From Colocasia esculenta (lineage: Eukaryota > Streptophyta > Magnoliopsida > Alismatales > Araceae): DNA of 64,000 nt. The stretch covers positions 159,333,941-159,397,940 of the forward strand of contig CM024755.1 of NCBI GenBank assembly GCA_014218235.1, written 5' to 3'. The stretch's first letter is position 1. Every line of letters starts with the position of its first letter. Shown piece after piece: positions 21,456-33,807 of the stretch. The notes beneath the pieces were generated by a model. The model was given only the letters and a program-made list of their open reading frames with translations, ran no database searches and was not told the DNA's origin. The position numbers and the translations under genes were made by a program.

Positions 21456-23747
21456 ATAAAACACCATTATAACACATTAAGGTTGTTGTTTTGACATGAA
21501 TCGAACATTATCATAACATAATCACAAGTTCACATTTTAACACATTGGTTTCACATGTTTACACATTTACACGTTCGCATTGTTCACATTTACACATTAC
21601 ACATTCACATGTTCGCACTACACAATTTGCATATATACACATTCACATTTTCACATTTAATTGCCGTGACACATAGTCCAAACCACCACTAGAAGGACAC
21701 ATTTACATCACTAACACATAGACGCCACCTAGGCAACACAATGACGGCTCTTGGTACTCGCAGACCGGGAGAAGTAATCTCCACTCTAACCAGTGGTACT
21801 TGTCCACCTCCAAGATTTCATCCAAATGCCTTTAGGATCTTAACACATTGAACCTTCTGGTGGGGACTTTTCCACGGTACAGTTCCACAGCCCTCTATGG
21901 AAGCAGTGTTACACACAGCACATTTTACACATCCGATTTTTAACACACACATTTCATATGGTTTACACATGGCTCTGTTTTTCCCTAACTATACTACTGT
22001 TGACAAAATTTAAACACTCAACAAATTACTCTAATCATACTGAAAACACATTATCCAACCATAATCATGTTAAGCACGCATTAATAGCTCATTTTCACAT
22101 GGAATTTTGACAATATACTCTGATGTTGCCTAAATCATATGAGATTTTAACCATAGGCTATTTGCACGTTTCAGACCACACATGCCAATTTTCATATTTT
22201 TATGCACTATATTAAATTTACATAAAATAAAACATTCAACCACATGGCATTCATAAATCAGTTATCATGGAAGCATAATATCATGGTCTGTTTTGATAGT
22301 GCACTAACCTGCATCTATCATTCATATACCACAGAAGTTTTCCCCGAATTTATTTCACATCATACAATTTACTGTGAGTTTTACAAGAACCTACACATGT
22401 TTTCTATTTTTCAGTACAAAAATTGTAATAAATCACATGCTCATGGGAAAATTCCCAAATTTTTGGGATAGAGACTGACATACATACGCATGATCTGAAA
22501 AAAATATGGCATTCAAATTTTCACGAATCAGGTGAACAGCAAGCTATCATATCCAAGATCTTTTTCTAACATGCATTTCACATAAACCTAACAATTTATA
22601 CTAATTACAGAAATTTACAAAAATCTCACAATGCATTCCATTATCTATATTACATAGCATATAACATTTACAATATATCCTCATGCGAAGAATCCGAAAA
22701 ATAATCATATATAGGAAGAACAGTTCTCTGTTCTGTCCTAAAGAACTAAACGGCAAAGGCTGGCTGTTCACAGGGGTTAACGGCAGCATCGTCTACCGCC
22801 AACTGGAGATCTTAACGGCAAGAGATCTTGCCGTTAAGTTCCTGTCTGTGCAGAAACACATACCGAACTCCAAAGATGGGGGAAATGTGAGGTTCCAGGA
22901 CACGAATAAAATCCCATAAAATACCTAAGACCTACTGGACATGTACATGCACCATGGGGATGGGTTACCTGCCTTTAGAAAAACCTCCAAAGGATCAAAA
23001 AGGTTGTTGAATCTCTCCTTAGGCAGTGCCAAGAAGCTTCCACAAACTCCTTCCTCCGGGTTCTAGGATGAAGTAGCCTTCAGTCCAGCATTGGGAAGCC
23101 TTCCCCTATGTCCAATCTTCCTCCCAGTTGAAATAGCTCGCCGGAAGAAGCCTCAAATCGCCGGATCTGAGCTCTCAAAGTTCAGTTTTTCACCTGTTCT
23201 CTCAGCTAGGTTTTCTCTCTTTACAAAGAGCCAGAGAGCTCTTTCAGGTTTCAAGGGGTAGTGTTTTTTACAAGATGGGGCTTGGGATCTCACGCAGGCA
23301 TGATGGGAGAGGTGAGAGCCATTGGGGACATCTCCCCAATCGGTGAGCAAGCCCAATCCGGAATTTCGGGTCTGCTGCGCACAGAAAATCAGAGAAATAG
23401 ACGTCCACATCCATGGCCGTTTACTTAATAGTTGGCGTCCATCGACATGGACGTTTACTCAACATGGACGTCCATCCATGTTGATGCCAATTTGCTCTTC
23501 GGCCAAAGCTTAAACCATGCAGGAAACCATATATGCACTATACATATACATGCAATATATGTAGTATAATGTACACACTACTACACCATGCAAACAAACA
23601 ATAATTACATCTAAACATACACATGCACACATAAGTACACCTAGCTAATATGTATGTATATATCTACATATGCATACATAATATTTACACACAAGCACGA
23701 ATCTACACACACAGCAAAATAAAAGGACAAAATTTGAGGGCCTTACA
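21456..23747. repeat. Right part of the split gypsy-type LTR
   Basis: AT-rich sequence with many ACACATT-like words at 21480-21680, ending GGGCCTTACA before AACTC at 23748-23752. Together with 1317-2050 it makes one LTR of about 3.0 kb. I find no coding region. The open frames are short and show no domain. Confidence 0.7.
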
Positions 23748-24048
23748 AACTCGATTAAGGATAATTGTTCATTCCAGTAGCCTTCAAAGTCTAAGGTGCA
23801 AGCTCCTAACATATCTTCTACAATTTGATTTGTCCTCTCAATCTGTCCATCTGTTTATGGATGAAAAGCAGTACTAAAGTTGAGTTTAGTACCAAGTGCA
23901 AATTGCAGTCCTTTCCGGAAATGAGGGGTAAATCTTGGGTCTCGATCTGAGACCATTGATGATGGCACTCCATGCAGTCTCACTATCTCTTTTATATAAA
24001 GAGTGGCTAATACGTCCACAGTCCACTTACTTTTATTGTAAATCGACT
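23748..24048 (-). pseudogene. Ty3/gypsy integrase, catalytic core half (fragment)
   Basis: On the minus strand this reads KSIYNKSKWTVDVLATLYIK, then EIVRLHGVPSSMVSDRDPRF with the second catalytic Asp, then a STAFHP(stop)TDGQIERTNQIVEDML region containing the catalytic Glu, and ends at LIEF. The stop stands where Gln is expected in the HPQTDGQ motif. The C-terminal half lies at 1008-1316. The upstream part is cut by the next LTR-like block near 24049. Confidence 0.87.
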
Positions 24049-26017
24049 TGAGGCATCACATGCGCAGCGGAAGTAAAACAAAACAAAAATCGATTTCCAT
24101 CCATGTACTTGATTGGGCTATGATGTACGGTGCATGTAAACATACATACAAACAAGGTGTGAGACCATCTCACCTAAGGGAGATCGTATATCCTCTGAAG
24201 TGCAGAACTAGTCCTTGGTTTGAAGGAGCTCTAGCGAGACTCCCTCTAGCGATATCCACACAGTGGATGATCGGAGATGATGATGACTCCTCCTTCATCG
24301 GTGGTGCCACTACTCCACATCGTGCAGCACCACACAACAGCCAATAGCACCAAGTAGCAGCAACAACAAGAGGGGGCGGGCCTCCTAGTTCTCCTCTTGC
24401 CTAGGGAGAGCACTAGAAGGAGAGATGGGAAGGAGGATGAAGAAGGTGGCTTCTTCTCTCAAGATCTAGCCTATGAACTTTAAAGAGAACCCCTTATATT
24501 TATAGAGAGCCTATGGGACACCTTAGTAAGGACACCTCACCCTGTCATGATAACAAGGGACACCTTGCAAGGACACCTCATCCTGTCATGATGACAAGGG
24601 ACACCTTATAGGGACACCTCGTCTAGTTATCATGACAAGAGACACCTCGTAGGGACACCTCGTCGTATCATGATGATAAGAAGGACACCTTGGAGGGACA
24701 CCTCGTCAAGTAATCATGACAAGGGACACCTCGCAAGAACACCTCGTCCTATCATAATGACAAGAGAGACACCTTGCAGGGACACCTCATCCTGTCATGA
24801 TGACGAGGGACACCTCACAAGGACACCTCATCCTATCATGATGACGAGGGACACCTCGCAGGGACACCTCCTCAAGTTATCATGACAAGGGACATCTCGT
24901 AGAGGCACCTCGTCAGGTAATCATGACAAGGGACACCTCATAGGGACAAGTGTCACACATGTCAATATGCAATGATTATAATAATTACAAGGGGTTGAGG
25001 TGGCATAATGAGGTAGCTAATCCATAAATGCCCCTTTTAATGGATCCTGGTCTAGGCTTATTGGGTCTTACCCAATAGATCCATAATGGGTTAAATAAGG
25101 CTTATTGGATAACTTTTATTCAATCCTCTATTCATTGCATTATCCACCTTATGTGTGTGACCTCTACGCCTAATATCGAGCTGGCCGTGAGTTGCACCCT
25201 TCAAAACTCCTTCTAACTTAGTGAATTATTATATCCATAATAATTCACTCAACTCATCGATTATGAACATACTAGGCCACTATGCCATAATCCCCAGACG
25301 ATACGAGTGATCAAATCCATTGGACCTATCTGCCCACAGTTACTGTGTACCTATAGTCCCTCATCCATCTAATATCCCAGAGATCGTATATTAGGCATGG
25401 TGTTGTCAGGCCTATACGGAATCTGTTAAAGACAAACTCTTTTCAGATTCTCCCGGAGAACTCTTTCTCTCTAAATCCGATCGACCTTGGCCAGAGATTT
25501 ACGTGAGGAAGACAATATGGAATATTCCTCTCACGATACTGAGAGTGGATGATCATCTATTGACACATAATTGCCTTCGTAAGGTTGGCTACTATTACCA
25601 ATGACTGGCTATACTAAACAAGGAACATCCAGACCTATAAATTCAGTATCAAAGAATGGAGTACTCAAACAAGACATCTTTGATGTCTCAAGTCTAAGAA
25701 CCAGTTACACAATTGAGACTACGGAATCACTATCTGAAAATCAGATATCAATAACCAAACAACATTCTGAGAACGCATCATTCAGTGAACTCATTCTCTA
25801 ATGAGCACCTGCACCATATCCCTAGTGTCTCCACACAAACAACTATGACTAGCTACCTCCATCACATGGAGGGTATATGGCACACCGGTCTGTCTGGTCA
25901 TCTCAATGTCCTTCTTCATTAACCTATGACTAGGAATATTTAGGATTTGTATTTAAAGAGAATCGGCCTCATTATCATGATCTCATCATGATCCAATTCC
26001 CATTGGACAGACCCATG
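24049..26017 (-). repeat. LTR-like block (probable solo or truncated copia LTR)
   Basis: The block begins TGAGGCATCACATGCGCAGCGG and ends near GGACAGACCCA, so on the minus strand it would start TGGGTCTGTCC and end in CA. It replaces the upstream part of the gypsy integrase. The right flank is hidden by element B, so no target duplication can be confirmed. It contains a 42-bp minisatellite. No gene is visible. Confidence 0.5.
24520..24960. repeat. Minisatellite of about 42 bp (GGGACACCTCGTC...TCATGATGACAA)
   Basis: About ten imperfect copies of a unit with GGACACCTCGTC followed by ATCATGATGACAAG. The TCATGA core is palindromic. Copies vary by point changes and small length changes, which suggests repeated unequal exchange or slippage. 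Confidence 0.85.
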
Positions 26018-26442
26018 TGTGGATCGAGATGGCTCTTCAGGTGTCCCAGCGAGGGTGAATAGGACTTCTTGTGCTTTTAAAATTTATCAGAAAATAGGTA
26101 ACACTAAATAGAGTTGTTAGTACTTAGTGTGGTGTGTGTGAAACAAGTGAAAACTTGGCGGAAACAATCACACAATTGCACAAGATATTTTATCCTGGTT
26201 CGGCCCTTCCTACATGGAAGTCCTACGTCTAGTCTCCAAGTAACCTCTTGGATTTCACTAAACTACCAAGAACACTTGGCCTTCTCTCAACCTGAGAGGT
26301 ATTACAAATCAACTTGCACCCAAGCAGGTCTTCCCTTTACAAAGGGGTACAAAGACCACCTACACCAATAGGTCTTCCCTTCACAAGAGGGGCACTGCAG
26401 GAAACAAACCTCCTGTGGGTTATCTAACACAAAAATGAAAAA
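26018..26442 (-). repeat. Low-coordinate (3') LTR of element B, partial
   Basis: It begins TGTGGATCGAGATGGCTC, one T short of the TGTTGGATCGAGATGG start at 38672, and matches that LTR for about 425 bp. At 26443 it is interrupted by a C-like LTR. The rest of this LTR is not seen before the gap. Confidence 0.8.
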
Positions 26443-27084
26443 TGTTGCCCAGCTAGCAAGCCCAGAGGGGGGGTGAATGGGAAAAAAAATTGAATACCTA
26501 AACCTGTTCACAAAAACGTTCACACAAAACACACTTTGATGATTGTTAGTGTTAGTAAAAAGAAGACACCAAACACGAGGCAAGCACACACACACTGCAC
26601 AAGATTTTATCCTGGTTCGGACCTCTCTCCACAGGAGTCCTAAATCCAGTCCCTGAGCAACCACTCAGGATTCTACTACCCAGTGGTACAGTCCCCCTCA
26701 AGGACACTTACACACCCAGCCGCAGCTGGTCTTCTCTTCACAACCCGAAGAGGAAATACAACACCTGGATCCCACCAGGTCTTCCTTCAACACGAAGGGA
26801 AACAAACACCGTGGAATCCCCAGGTCTTTCTTCAACACGAAGGGAAACAAACACAAGAATGTGTTTAAGAAGACAAGACCCTAGATCAAGCTTATAGAAC
26901 AATGCTCAATCTGAAGCTAAGACTGAGAGGAAAGGTTCTACAATGAGGAGCACTCTCAGTACACAAATGCTCTCAAGGCTAACACCAAGAATGCAGAGAG
27001 CTAATAGGTAGACAAAGCAAAAAGAGTGAAGCTTTGCTCTTTCAGATGCTCGCAGAAGGTTTTGTAAAAGATTGTTGTAAGCGC
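26443..27084 (-). repeat. LTR related to element C, cut by the assembly gap
   Basis: It starts TGTTGCCCAGCTAGCAAG, sharing about 36 bases with the LTR of element C and later segments such as CAGCCGCAGCTGGTCTTCTC. It then diverges, so it is a relative rather than the same family copy. The right end is lost in the run of Ns. Confidence 0.75.
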
Positions 27085-27184
27085 NNNNNNNNNNNNNNNN
27101 NNNNNNNNNNNNNNNNNNNNNNNNNNNNNNNNNNNNNNNNNNNNNNNNNNNNNNNNNNNNNNNNNNNNNNNNNNNNNNNNNNNN
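27085..27184. other. Assembly gap, exactly 100 N
   Basis: One hundred consecutive Ns, a usual placeholder for a gap of unknown size. The sequence changes from a C-like LTR to a TR-GAG-family LTR across it. Confidence 0.99.
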
Positions 27185-29808
27185 GGTGGTTTCCTAAACC
27201 TTTGCTACCTCTTTTGGGTAAGGGAATCCCAGATTTCCTGGAAACTAGGAAACAGAGCTCGTAGCCCCTTTCCTAGTATCGTTAGGACTCTTAACAACAT
27301 CCTAAAACTATAAGAACTCATCCCTAAACTCTTGGGGAAGGTTTAACAACGAAGTTTGGGTCGTTTGGAGGCAAGCAAGAATTTCTGAGGAGCAGGAGAA
27401 AGGCTGGGAGTCTGTAGCTTCATCCCCTGTATCTTCTGTTGCATCCAGAACATCAACGGGTTTTAGATCTTCGTAAAGGTAGGTGTTCTCGGGCCAAGAT
27501 TAAAGAAAACCAACACCATCATGTAATTCTCTGAGTCTAGGATCATTTGCATTTGGTTTGACTCAATTTCATAGAGTATACGTTGTGTATTCGTCGGTTT
27601 CTGAAGGCTAGCACAGTTAGGGCTTTTTCTTGTTCTTCTTGTTATGCACACGATTCAAGACCGAATTTGACTAAACTTTCTTCATGAAAGTTCTTCTAAT
27701 TGACATCACGAGCATCGTCTATGTTGGACGTTTTGTCTAAAAATCCTTCGTTAGAGAGTTAGGAGCATGACAAGAGAGTCTCTGCATGATACTGCGATTT
27801 CGGGCTACTATTAACTCTCTGTTATTCATATGTTTTCTCGGGATTTGCGACCGAATTAGATCAAACCCTCAACATAAAAGTTCTTCTACTTGTTGTCCTC
27901 TTCATCTTTCATGTTGAACGTTTTGTCTAAATGTCACTCTTTAGAGAGTTATAAGAGGTGGAAGTGGATCGCTACACTGCAGTCATGTGTTTTTGTCTGG
28001 AAGGGGCACTCGTGTCGACCTGACCTGAGCCCGTGTCGACCTGACCTGATCCCGTGTCGACCTGATGTCCCAAAACAGCCCAGAATGTGTTCTGGGAAGC
28101 CCTCTAGTGTCGACACAGTCCCATCCCGTGTCGACACACTCACCCAGTTTGACCCAGAAAGTGCTGGGAAGCTGATCTAGTGTCGACACCACCTGTGCTA
28201 GTGTCGACACACTGTCCCATATTAGTTAGGGGGTTTTCTGGAAGCTGTCTCTAGTGTCGACACTACTTGACCTTTTTGCCTTGTTTTTGAAGCACTGTGT
28301 CGACACCACCTGAACTAGTGTCGACACTACCTGACCAGTTTTGCATGATTTTGTCTTGTGTTTGGAGCATTGTGTCGACACCACTTGATCTAGTGTCGAC
28401 ACTATCCTTACAAGATTTTTGTATAATTTTGGTCTAATCATTTCATGATGTCTTCAAGCATGTACATGGTGTTATAAGGTATGCATGGACTTAAAATAAA
28501 TCAAACCATTAAAGGAAATGGTAATGATATGAATATGATTCTAATGTGTAAATTTTGATTGTTCTTATGATCCTTGGATTATCTTGTGATCTTGCTTATG
28601 GTCGATTGATAATATAATAATATGATATGAATGTGGGGATGAATACATGATTAGTATGGACATATTAGTGGTGTAAATGTTATGATTTGCATATAAGTTT
28701 CATGGTTTCATGTTTTCCGGTGTTTAATTGATTCATTGTCATATGCATACATGCTAGGAAATTACATGTTCTACATATGATCTGTCTTTAGAAACACCCT
28801 CTTGTCAAGACATTAATGAATTATGAAATATAAGATACGTCGTTATCCTACCTTGTTCTCTTGAGCTATTTGTCATACCTTGACTCTATAAATGATCTTG
28901 TTTCCTTTTACTATGAGCTTGTCATTGAAACTCTGTGGCCATAATATGAATATGTTTGTTCGGCGCAATTGGGACTTCGGTCCTTTTGACCAATGCCTGT
29001 GCAATTAAGGGCCCTGTCTGGTCCTGGGGAGGAGCACCCCAACGTACTTATTAACCGCGGGAGTATGGACTTGTGGTGCGTGGCATGGCACTGATACGAT
29101 AAGCAAGATTTGTGGGAATGTGCCTTCGTTTGATATGATAAGTTTGATTTGATCTGATATGATAAGATTTGATATGATACGTCTGTTCACGTGAATACGT
29201 GGTATCTGTCTGAATATGGCCAATCTCTTTTGATATGATTCTACTCTTGAAATATCTGTCCATTGTATATGCAATTCGACATTTGATCTGATACGATATC
29301 CGTTCTATTCTGCTATTCAATCTGTTAGAAAAGCATGCATTGTCATCATATTCATGTGCATATCTGCCTATTTAAAATGTTAATCATGTATACTAGTGCC
29401 CGCACAATATTGAGATGTAATTCCTACTGAGCTAGTTCGCTCACCCTATCATCCTACCCTTTTTCAGGAAGTGATGAAGAACTCGTGGAGTCGGATGGGA
29501 CTGGACAAGAGTGACGAGCACCCGTCCTAGAATAGATGACAGTTTAGAAATAGAAATTTAGTAGTCTATGTAATAGTGAAACTTTTCTGGAAGTTATTTG
29601 AATAATGGACCCTTTGGTTAATTCTTTCTTGTAAGGTTGTATCTAGTTGAATGAAATGAAATAAAGAGTAACTTTGAGGATATTATTATGATTTGAAAAG
29701 TGTTAGTATATTCAATTGTGACTCTGCGCTATTCAACTGTGATACGTTTGTTTGTATCGTTCACATCCCCCGGTATTTATTCCGCTGCTAAATATCGGGG
29801 CGTGACAC
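27185..29808 (+). repeat. 3' part of a TR-GAG-family LTR
   Basis: It matches the interior and end of the LTRs at 53601-57285 and 58341-62038, starting at GGTTTCCTAAACCTTTGC (about 54642 in the first) and ending CGGGGCGTGACA. It is clearly more diverged than those two are from each other. The start is missing because of the gap. It carries its own array of GTGTCGAC motifs at 28010-28410. Confidence 0.85.
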
Positions 29809-30988
29809 CCTAACTAGCATGTATTCATGTGTAAAACGTGGAAAAGAAAGTAAAAATTAAAACTAAACAGATACTACCCCATTTGATGTGATTCCAGTTG
29901 GAGGTCAGAGAGGAGGACGTCATGAACAACTTTCATGAAGACATCTTGAAGAGATCTGGCCTAGTTTGTGCTGTGGAAGAGACGATAATCCCGTATGTGC
30001 AGATTTCGATATGAGAGAGAAAGTGAAGATCAATCTGCTGTAACTTTTCGCACAAGCCACCAATCGATGTGATTCTACTTCGAGGTTGAAGAGAGCTCTG
30101 TGGAGAGTAACTTTGATGAAGAAAGCTCGAAGAGATCTGGCCTGGTTCGATCTCCACAAGCCGTGCAAGCACTGCTGGTCCTGGAGGCGATATGAGAGAG
30201 AAAGAAGAGAGAGAAAGAAGGAAAATGGGAAGAACAGCTCCTCCTCTGCCTTGGGGACAATGGAACCTCGTGAGCAGAGCCTCCAGGGACCTATCCTCGT
30301 GGTGGTAGCCTTCCTCTATCCCTTAGAGAGTCCTAGGATGTGTTGAAGAGAGAGATAGAGTCCCATCCCGAGTTAGAGAGAGAGCCCAAGTTGTGGGGGT
30401 GTTTGAGAGTATATCTAGAGTTTGGATGGGCTTGGGGGCTCCCTAGGGATGAGGATAGGAGGTTTGGGTCATAATCCAACTCATAGGGACTTTAGATAGG
30501 CTCTAGGATGGAGAGAGAGGCCGAAAATCATGTAAAAACGTGTTTACGTGCATGGCGCTGTCGCGTCAGATCGTGGGGCCGCGTTCTTGTCGCGTTCATG
30601 CACCAGGCTGCGTCACTAGGGGCAGTGCGCGTAGGTCCCACGAAAAGGGCCATAACGCTCTCCACAGATATTGGATTGATGCGCCGTTTGTTGCGTTGGA
30701 TTCTAGACTCAGAGGGCTACAAAAAGATAGTATGATATGCAAATTTGGATTAGAAATGAGGACGTTATGAGCTCTCAAAGTGAAGGCATGTTTAGAAGAT
30801 TGGGCAGATTGCACAGTTTTGATATTTCAAGCGGTGTTTGGCCATGGGCTTGAGAATGGGCTTGACATTGAGGGTGAATGGGCTCATGATGGGCCAGAGA
30901 AGGACTCCAAAGTGATGATCAATTTGGGACATCAATGATATGAACAAGAAAAAGTGCTCAACTTATAGGCCGAAAACGGGTGTCTACA
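29809..30988 (-). repeat. Tat-like LTR, 5' part on the minus strand
   Basis: Its right end reads CGGGTGTCTACA on the plus strand, the reverse complement of the TGTAGACACCCG start of Tat-type LTRs. It contains a GCGAC-type block at 30545-30615 and two similar stretches near 29890 and 30070. It is not closely similar to the LTRs at 2051 and 20038. The left end is cut by the TR-GAG-family LTR. Confidence 0.65.
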
Positions 30989-33276
30989 CAATCCAGTAGT
31001 CATTGAAGGAGTAATTTCTCTTTGCCCTTTAATTAGCATGCCCCATTTCCCCTTATTGACATCAGGCAAACCCATTCTGAATCTTTCTTCATTAAATGCC
31101 TTCATTCTGCTATAGCTTGTCTAGAGCTCTTTAAGGAGGCCACCAAAAAGGTCAAAGAACCTAAGATTCAGGTGAAGGGGAACAGTCAGAAATTGGTTCC
31201 TAGTCTTGGCAGTAGAAAATATGTCGGCTTCACCAGGGTGTAGATTCAAAAATTCTTCAGAGGAGGGACTATGGCTTTTCTATGTAATAAGGTTCACATC
31301 AGACAAAAGGACTTCTGAAGTTTTATGTAAGGTAGGGAGCCAGTCCTCAAAATTGTAGGCTGACATCCAATGGACCTCAAGAAAGGCTTTGATGGAAAGA
31401 AATTCTCTGAAGAGATTCATATGGTGCTCTGAATGGTAGATGAAAGCATACCTGAATGGTGGAAGAAGGGAGCTAGGGTTGTCTTTTATTTGAGTGCCTG
31501 CTCTAGATGATAGTGCCACACTAGGTACTATCTGAGAAAGTGAATGTGTAGAGCTAGCTGAAGAAGAAATTGAGGATAGAGGGAGAGAGGAGAAGAAATG
31601 AGGAGCTAGAGTGTGAAGAGTGGGAGTTTTCACAATGTGAGGTTTGAAAGTATACTTCAAAGAAAATGAAGAAATTGAAGTATTGATGGGAGTTGGAGGT
31701 TGTACTTTTGGTTGAGAAGTGGAAGGAGGGGGATCAAAGAAGACAGATGGAATAGGTTGACAAGGAATCGGAGGAGTTGGTTCAACAAGTGGAGGAGGTG
31801 TTGGGTCAGTAGTTGGAGGAGGAGTTGGAGCAGTAGGAGGAGTCGAAATGGTTAAGGGCTGAGAGGGAAACATTGGGTTACCAGACTTCATCAACTTCCT
31901 TCTAACCCTTCTCTTAAAGGTTTTGACCTTAGGAATGGTTTCTACCTCCATGGGCTGATCTTGATGCTCCAAGGGCTGCTCAGATGCCTGCTCCTGCTGA
32001 GGTTGCTGTTGAGGAGTCTGATATGGCACTACTACTAGATCCACACCTGACTGATCTGCATTCTTCTCTGGCTGTGGAATCACATCCGCAGGCTACTGCT
32101 CTAGTTGAGTAATAGGGAGAACTTGAGAGGTGCATGTGCCCTGTTGGCACACCAACTGTAGGAGCAGATCCTTCATCTGCTGAACCTCTTCTGACATGAA
32201 GTCAAACTTGACATCAATTTGTTGTATTTGCATTTGAAGTACAAATAACATCTCTTGTTGTTTCATTATTAGGTTCATCACATCATCCACTGATCTACTA
32301 GTCTCCCCCTGAGACCTTGGCCGGGTCTCAACAGGTGGTGGAGAGACATGGTGATATTCTTCACCAAAGGAAGGCTCAACTGGGGTGAAACTGGGAATAT
32401 CCTCTTCTTGAGCCACTCCCTTTCCCCTTAAATCCCTGAGCTTTTGATTGATTGTGTCATCTGGAATATCTTACTCTTGGGAGGGAGCAGTAGCATGGAC
32501 TTCTTCATCTACCACTATAGCTTCTTCTCTACCTTCCTCTCTTTTGATTATTGGAGATTGAACTGGAGGAATGGAGGAGGAACTTTTCATAGAAATAGAA
32601 ATTTCATCACTCAAATCCACAGAAAATCTTCTAAAGATAAGGGTCAGCAGGGGTCCATAAGGGAGAGACTATTGCAAATTCTTAGACCCTGCCATCCTTT
32701 CGAATATAATGGAGGGCAGGTTGACCCTGTGCCTCTGAATGGCCCAAAATAACAAATTGTCGTCTCTGGCAGTGATGGAAGAATGGGTTCCTGCCCTAGG
32801 GGTGATGATTGTTGTGATTATTGCGTGAAGATCCTCTTTTCTACTGAGAGCTCGTTGACAGGGAGCCCTTTCTTGGAGAGAGACCTCAGACGGCCAACTA
32901 CCCCTAATCTCTGCTTCTCCATGGACACTACCTCACTGATTCTGTGTCCGGAGTTAGGGCAATCCAACATCTCTACTAATAATTCTTAAGAAACTATAAC
33001 TATTGTACCTTTTATTGAGCCTGTAATTGAACCATCTACTGTAACTTGGAGGGAGAGGTAAAAAGCCTTCAAGGCGTTCTCAAACGTCGGATCACTGACT
33101 TGGCAGATCCTTGACCAACCCAAAGCCTCTAGGGTTTCTGCTACCCAACTAAGCCTACCGGTTAACTGGCCGAAGTCTACAACCTTCCCTGGGCAAATGG
33201 AAGCCTTGACAGAAGATAGACGCTGGAACTGCTTAGGGGTGAAGAGAGTTCGCTCCGGAGCCCTAGATGAGGCCAT
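30989..33276 (-). pseudogene. Env-like 3' ORF region of element B (broken)
   Basis: A start at 33276 opens MASSRAPERTLFTPKQFQR, homologous in layout to the start of the element C protein at 45392; both share an IKGT motif about 90 residues in. After a poorly readable stretch, an open frame (32416-32093) with a helical, coiled-coil-like segment (MKQQEMLFVLQMQIQQIDVK) continues past one stop into a proline-rich segment with repeated PTPPP-like runs (32083-31280). SIRE-type copia elements carry an extra ORF in this position, sometimes called env-like. Its role is unknown. It is truncated at 30989 by the Tat-like LTR. Confidence 0.6.
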
Positions 33277-33807
33277 CTAGAAGACAAGAAAAGAATCTAA
33301 GACAGATGGTGGAGGAGATATAGAATAGGCTCACTGAGGTTAAAGAACATACCTTTCTTCAGAGAAGAGGTGAAAATCTGCAGATGCTTCGAAGGTGGTT
33401 CCGTCGGAGTGAAGAACAAGTGCGGGAACCAGGAGGAAGACGACAAGAGAGTCGGGGACGTTTCAAAAGGGTGATTTGGAATGAAAGAGGGAAAGGTCCA
33501 AATATAGAAGGAGGATATGTAACGGACCGTAGATAAGAAGATGAATGGCTAGGATTAAATGAATAAACCGTTATAATTAATTCCCCTTTAAATGAAAACT
33601 TAAAAGCCCTTTTTTTTTGAATTAAAATTGACTCCGACTTCATAAGATTCGCAGTATACAACTCCGACTTCATTAGAGTCATAGTACACAACTCCGACTT
33701 CATTAGAGCCGCAGTATACAACTTCGACTTTAGAGAAGTCGAAGTTCCAGGACTTAGAACAATTTTGCAATGAATGGAACATACAATGCAGTAAAGAGTC
33801 TGAGTTT
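33277..33807 (-). other. Spacer between element B pol and its 3' ORF
   Basis: No conserved coding sequence. It contains four tandem copies of a 30-bp unit at about 33628-33745 (ACTCCGACTTCATTAGAGTC type). Confidence 0.55.
33628..33745. repeat. 30-bp tandem repeat in element B
   Basis: Four imperfect copies of ACTCCGACTTCATTAGAGTC plus ATAGTACACA. GACTTCATTAGAGTC has near-palindromic ends. The 30-bp period keeps frame and produces a repetitive short reading frame that is not a gene. Confidence 0.8.

Noticed and set aside
24520..24960. Regular repeats considered as a CRISPR array
   Set aside because: Units are contiguous minisatellite copies without unique spacers, and the context is plant retrotransposon DNA.
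27034..27264. Open frame spanning the gap
   Set aside because: It crosses 100 unknown bases and joins two unrelated LTRs.
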